Part shown: positions 60,651 through 64,000 of the stretch, one piece after another
How the letters are laid out: each line of letters begins with the position of its first letter
How positions within the stretch are numbered: the stretch's first letter is position 1
Assembly (NCBI GenBank): GCA_965227875.1
Contig: OZ245783.1
Span: forward strand, 5,022,001-5,086,000
Origin: G965227875 sp965227875
GTDB lineage: Bacteria > Pseudomonadota > Alphaproteobacteria > Rhizobiales > JAJFHC01
DNA: 64,000 bases
Direction: 5' to 3'
Notes under the pieces: generated by a model
What the model saw: only the letters and a program-made list of their open reading frames with translations
The model's database searches: none
What the model was told of the DNA's origin: nothing
Translations under genes and position numbers: made by a program

Positions 60651-61530
60651 TCGAACTCTCGTCAACGACTTGGCGAAGAGCCTGGATTTGATCTGCCATT
60701 TCCGACGTCAGGTTCAGGATTTCGTCAAGACGGCCCTGTTGGTCTGTTTCCATGACAAAGCGCAAATCGATCCTTCTGTTGCGCGCATAACCTGCCGTGG
60801 TTGTATCCTGCGTGACGGGGCGGGTAGCGGCATAACCCGAAACAGACATGATTTGACGCCCCGCCCGATTGGTCAGCAATGCCAGCTGCGGTTGGGCGGC
60901 ATCAATTTCACGGTAAGTGCTCACAGCACGCTCCGTCGAAAGTTGCCAGTTATGGCTCACCAGTCCGGTTGCGTCGGTGTGTCCCTCGATGAACACCGTC
61001 TCGACCGTCGTTTTGCCGGGCCCGCCACAGCCTTTCACCTTGTTCGTCGGAGAACATTTTGCATATCGGGGAAGAACCGCCGCAAGCGCCGATGCCATCT
61101 TGAGAACGTTGACCCTTGCCTGCCCGACCAGATCCGACCTGTTGGTGCCGAAGCGAACAGCATCTTCCGTCAAGCGCAGCACGCCATTCGTTTCATCGAT
61201 TTCGACAAGAAGCCCCTCATCCTCCAGAGCTTTTCGAATGTCCCGCAGAAGCGAATTGCGAACGTCTTGCTGCTCGGCAAGGAAAGCTATTTCCGTCTTC
61301 ACGCGCTTCTGGAGTGCATCGAGCTTTTCCGCAATGCGTTCGGTTTCTTCTTGGAGTCGATCATTGCGCTGCAGCTGCTCATCGGTCTTTTCGCGGAAAT
61401 CCAGAGCAAAGACCATCAGCATGATGATGAAAACAAAAAGCACGCCCACCATCATGTCCGTCATGGAAACGAAGTAGTTTTCTTCTTCTTCGGCCTGGAC
61501 GGTTCTTGACCTCGTATCGTCGAAAAACAT
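60637..61530 (-). CDS. zorB: Zorya protein ZorB (MotB/OmpA-like stator subunit)
   Basis: 297 residues. One membrane helix at about 22-44 has an Asp at position 25 (VSMTDMMVG), equivalent in place to the ion-carrying Asp of MotB. A periplasmic helical linker (about 50-105) leads to an OmpA-like peptidoglycan-binding domain, with EGHTDATG, NWQLSTERA, SGYAATRP and NRRIDLRF. It should assemble with ZorA into an ion-driven complex anchored to the cell wall. It starts 18 bases after zorA. Confidence 0.93.
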   Translation of the reverse strand: MFFDDTRSRTVQAEEEENYFVSMTDMMVGVLFVFIIMLMVFALDFREKTDEQLQRNDRLQEETERIAEKLDALQKRVKTEIAFLAEQQDVRNSLLRDIRKALEDEGLLVEIDETNGVLRLTEDAVRFGTNRSDLVGQARVNVLKMASALAAVLPRYAKCSPTNKVKGCGGPGKTTVETVFIEGHTDATGLVSHNWQLSTERAVSTYREIDAAQPQLALLTNRAGRQIMSVSGYAATRPVTQDTTTAGYARNRRIDLRFVMETDQQGRLDEILNLTSEMADQIQALRQVVDESSNGQP

Positions 61531-61548
61531 GCGTCTGCACCTTGTGCG

Positions 61549-63357
61549 TTAGGTGGACCGGCCGTTCGTCAGCGTCTCCGAAAGCGCTTTCACGTTTTCT
61601 CCGAACTCCTCGGAATTCTCGTTCAGCTGTTCGAGAAAACCATTGAGTTTGCCGACCGCACCGGCCAGGCCGTCATCCACCTTGACGACGTAGTCCTGGA
61701 GCCGCTCCGCGTTTTCTCTCGCCGAGTCCGACATAAGCCGAAAGGCTTCCCCGAGTTCGTTGTCTATCGCCTCGAACCGTTCGGAATATCCCGACCACAA
61801 CTCCTGCATTTTCACCGATGTCACATTGATCGATTTGGCCAGGTTCGCGGCCTCCTCTTTTTCATTTTCGAGTGCTTCAACGGATTCTTCGATTGATTTC
61901 GCCATGCGCTCGATCGCATCGGTCATTCGATTTCCGGTTTCAAGAAGGGGACTCGAGGCGCGCTCAAAGGTGCCTGCCGTCTTTTCGAAATCCTCCGCCA
62001 GCTGTCGAATGCTCTGCGCCGAACTGGCTTGTGCGGCACTCTGTTCCGTAATCACGTCTTTCGCCGTCGACATGGCAGCGGTCAATCCGGCGACTTGTGA
62101 TCCCAGGGCCCCAAGGACGTCATCCATCGCTTCACCGATTCTCTCTGAGGCAGACGCAGCTGCTTGCCCCAGTGCATCATTCAGTTCCGTCGCGGCCCTG
62201 GACATATTCTGACCGAAATCATCGCTGGTCGACTTCATTGCCGCCTGCATGGTCGTCAGGTTGCCCTGGATCGCCTGAATGGAAGACCCCAGTTCCTTAA
62301 GTTCGGCACCGGCCCCCTGATGCAGACTTTCGGTGAACTTCCCGAGCAGATCTTCCGTGCCGGACTTGCTCACGTTTGCGAGCTCGCTGACCGCCGTCTC
62401 GATGCCGGAGACGACCGGCGCCATCGCGCTGGAAACGGCGCTCTGGAGCCTTGGTTCGAACTCCTGTCCAAATCTCTGGAAGAAGTCGCCCTGGGTGATA
62501 TCCTTCAGATAGTCCCGCTGTTCACGGATATTCGCAGCAATCTCGACGGAAATGGACTGGGGCGAGCGGTAGAGCAACATGCGCTCCGCTTCCTCGCAGA
62601 TACGGGAAAAGGCGTTCTCAACGCGAATGCTGAAGCTGCGAAACGCGATCCCCAGTATGATCGAACTCGCGAGACCGGCAATAGAGGTCGCGAACTTGAA
62701 CGACGCCACGCTGAGCAGTTGCCGTGTGGCTTCTTGCATAGCGTCGCCTTCACCCAGCGCAACGGCCTTTCCGGCCGTGTCGAGCGCGAGGACAAGCCCG
62801 ATGAACGTCAACAACAAGCCCACGCCAACAAAATAACCCGGCAGACTGGGCATCATCTTGAGACCGAAGTACCGGTCCCGTGCAAGCTCGGCATTGAGAA
62901 ACACACTCGGACGCACGGTGTTCGCAATCACCCCATCCGTTGCATTGGCATCCGGTTTGACCAGCGTTTCGTCGAACTCTCTCCAGGCTCCCCGGACAAT
63001 CGGGTTCTTTTCGATCCTCGACTGTATGCTGTCATATCGGTCGGTGAAGCCGCGTCGGTCGGATGCCGAACTGATGGCCCGCGCCACCGAGTTGATTCGA
63101 AAAGGAAGCAGAAGTCCAAACTTCAGAAGATAGGCAAATAAGAAACCGGAAGCGCTACAACCGATCCAAGCCGAAAGCGTAAAGACAAAATCTCTGTCAG
63201 ATATTTTTTCGAAGTTTCCCTCGAAAACACTTTCCAATACCGAAATCGCATTCAGGGACGACACAGTTCCTGTATACGACTCCAGTAATTGAAGTGGAAC
63301 CAGCAGCCCGACCGCAAACAGAAGCCAGAACGCAACCAAACCTACTATGCCCCACAT
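61549..63357 (-). CDS. zorA: Zorya protein ZorA (MotA/ExbB-like motor with long helical tail)
   Basis: 602 residues. Membrane helices lie at about 3-25, 57-85, 172-193 and 220-241; the last pair carries the MotA/ExbB-like core (PGYFVGVGLLLTFIGLVLAL and FKFATSIAGLASS). Residues ~300-602 are almost wholly helical and coiled-coil-like, rich in Ala, Glu and Ser. This is the long cytoplasmic tail diagnostic of ZorA, thought to transmit the infection signal to ZorC/ZorD. It is the first gene of the operon, so the promoter should lie in the 203-bp gap upstream (63358-63560). Confidence 0.93.
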   Translation of the reverse strand: MWGIVGLVAFWLLFAVGLLVPLQLLESYTGTVSSLNAISVLESVFEGNFEKISDRDFVFTLSAWIGCSASGFLFAYLLKFGLLLPFRINSVARAISSASDRRGFTDRYDSIQSRIEKNPIVRGAWREFDETLVKPDANATDGVIANTVRPSVFLNAELARDRYFGLKMMPSLPGYFVGVGLLLTFIGLVLALDTAGKAVALGEGDAMQEATRQLLSVASFKFATSIAGLASSIILGIAFRSFSIRVENAFSRICEEAERMLLYRSPQSISVEIAANIREQRDYLKDITQGDFFQRFGQEFEPRLQSAVSSAMAPVVSGIETAVSELANVSKSGTEDLLGKFTESLHQGAGAELKELGSSIQAIQGNLTTMQAAMKSTSDDFGQNMSRAATELNDALGQAAASASERIGEAMDDVLGALGSQVAGLTAAMSTAKDVITEQSAAQASSAQSIRQLAEDFEKTAGTFERASSPLLETGNRMTDAIERMAKSIEESVEALENEKEEAANLAKSINVTSVKMQELWSGYSERFEAIDNELGEAFRLMSDSARENAERLQDYVVKVDDGLAGAVGKLNGFLEQLNENSEEFGENVKALSETLTNGRST

Positions 63358-63560
63358 GCCACCCTCAGTGATCTTGTCGTCCTTGGGGCGCTATTTGGCC
63401 AAACGCACTACCCTTTGTCCAGATCGATACAGAACAATAAGTGTATTATTTTCACAGGTTAAGCTGAATGTGGAAACGTTGCGGCGGAATCGCGAGATGA
63501 GAAGATTCTCAGAGATGCACCGAACAAAATGAGACCGACGGATATAGCAACAGGGTCTTA
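63358..63560. promoter_or_regulatory. Upstream region of the zor operon
   Basis: 203 bp between zorA and the next gene. It is AT-rich around 63430-63450 and contains the imperfect inverted repeat AATAA-GTGTA-TTATT (63436-63450). It is a likely promoter region, but no hexamer pair is convincing. Confidence 0.35.
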
Positions 63561-63872
63561 TCAAGTGAGCATTTTGAGTTGACGCGCAAGTAAAATCAAT
63601 GCGTCCAGACGCTCATGCTCGTCTTGCCGGAGCCTTATCGCCTTCTTCGTCCACTCCCCATTGCGGTAGTTCCCATTCGCCTCTCCGTAAGGTGCCCCGC
63701 CTCGACCGCCATGCAACTGGCACCGGTTCCGGCCCTTCAACGCGGGCTTTTGACAATATTGTCCAGGCTTCCCGCGCAACTGCGCAAGACAACGGCGCCC
63801 GGGCCAATCCGGTCCGAAACGCCAACTGCCGCCCCTCCCCCCAGTCTCATCTCCGTCCATAGGGTTGTTCAT
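63561..63872 (-). CDS. Small conserved island protein with putative zinc motif (HGG family)
   Basis: 103 residues. The pattern RCLAQLRGKPGQYCQKPA, then RCQLHGGRGGAPYGEANG and YRNGEWTKKAIRLR, matches a small protein type common in alphaproteobacterial islands and prophages. Three Cys and a His (C-x11-C-x9-C-x3-H) could bind zinc. The C terminus is basic and helical. Function is unknown. It lies 203 bp upstream of zorA on the same strand and could share regulation. The start could be the first Met or MDGDETGG four codons later. Confidence 0.7.
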   Translation of the reverse strand: MNNPMDGDETGGRGGSWRFGPDWPGRRCLAQLRGKPGQYCQKPALKGRNRCQLHGGRGGAPYGEANGNYRNGEWTKKAIRLRQDEHERLDALILLARQLKMLT

Positions 63873-64000
63873 TTTTTCCTGATCGCGCCTCTCCGTCGCC
63901 TCGTTATTACGATGTTATCGATTCTACAGGACGGAACCTTCCTTGCTAACCGCGCGAACACAGTTGCACCTTGGGAACGGTTGGCAATCATGCGCGACAG
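63873..64000. other. Window edge, no feature seen
   Basis: 128 bp upstream of the small zinc-motif gene. It probably holds that gene's promoter. No open frame or repeat of note. Confidence 0.3.

Larger units (their letters stand above)
49483..64000. mobile_element. Integrative genomic island in tRNA-Thr, right end outside window
   Basis: The left boundary is the tRNA-Thr 3' fragment. Content typical of integrative elements follows: tyrosine integrase, AlpA-like regulator, Toprim protein, DUF3631 protein, then a defence cargo (Zorya) and hypotheticals. Parts are visibly more AT-rich than the chromosome to the left. The right end is not seen, so total size is unknown and the last gene's membership is assumed. 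Confidence 0.75.

Noticed and set aside
63430..63455. Copy of the XRE operator upstream of zorA
   Set aside because: AATAA-GTGTA-TTATT shares only AATAAGT and a GTGTA core with the XRE site and lacks the TGTGTA/TACACA arms. It is too weak to claim common control.

Overview
The window reads as a high-GC alphaproteobacterium, probably Hyphomicrobiales-like. This rests on the overall base composition, an IalB-family protein, an HlyD/PrtD-type type I exporter, and a tRNA-Thr 3' end of alphaproteobacterial type. No rRNA gene, complete tRNA gene or CRISPR array was seen.

Region 1 (1-8369) is a catabolic locus. A minus-strand operon encodes a HisD-family dehydrogenase, an MBL-fold hydrolase and a sugar-type ABC importer (binding protein, double ATPase, permease cut by the window edge). 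A divergent LacI-family regulator faces it. The 171-bp gap holds two back-to-back sigma70-like promoters, a perfect 14-bp palindromic operator, and a 12/14 copy of that palindrome on the regulator's own TTG start. An MFS permease follows, convergent to the regulator.

Region 2 (8579-31104) is a type I secretion locus: a short HlyD adaptor, a PrtD-type ABC exporter, and a 6594-residue RTX protein of 19.8 kb. The RTX protein contains a predicted seven-repeat propeller-like segment, eight dystroglycan-type cadherin-like modules, and about 4000 residues of calcium-binding RTX repeats. The RTX part contains three very similar DNA blocks, two of them preceded by what look like old C-terminal secretion signals. 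An AT-rich 587-bp stretch separates it from the next locus.

Region 3 (31692-49301) is a two-partner secretion locus: a TpsB transporter and a 3303-residue filamentous-haemagglutinin-like TpsA. A fused membrane/spermidine-synthase-like gene lies between them in the opposite direction. A histidine kinase and NarL-type response regulator diverge from tpsA, followed by an IalB-family periplasmic protein.

Region 4 (49483 to the end) is a genomic island next to a displaced 3' half of a tRNA-Thr gene. It carries a tyrosine integrase, an AlpA-like regulator, a Toprim protein, a DUF3631 helicase-like protein and a small putative zinc protein. After these come an XRE regulator with a 482-residue protein of unknown family, and a complete type I Zorya anti-phage system (zorABCD). 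The second att site and the intact tRNA should lie beyond 64000. The best candidates for undescribed biology are the XRE/482-residue pair beside Zorya, and the modular RTX protein with its unusually short adaptor.
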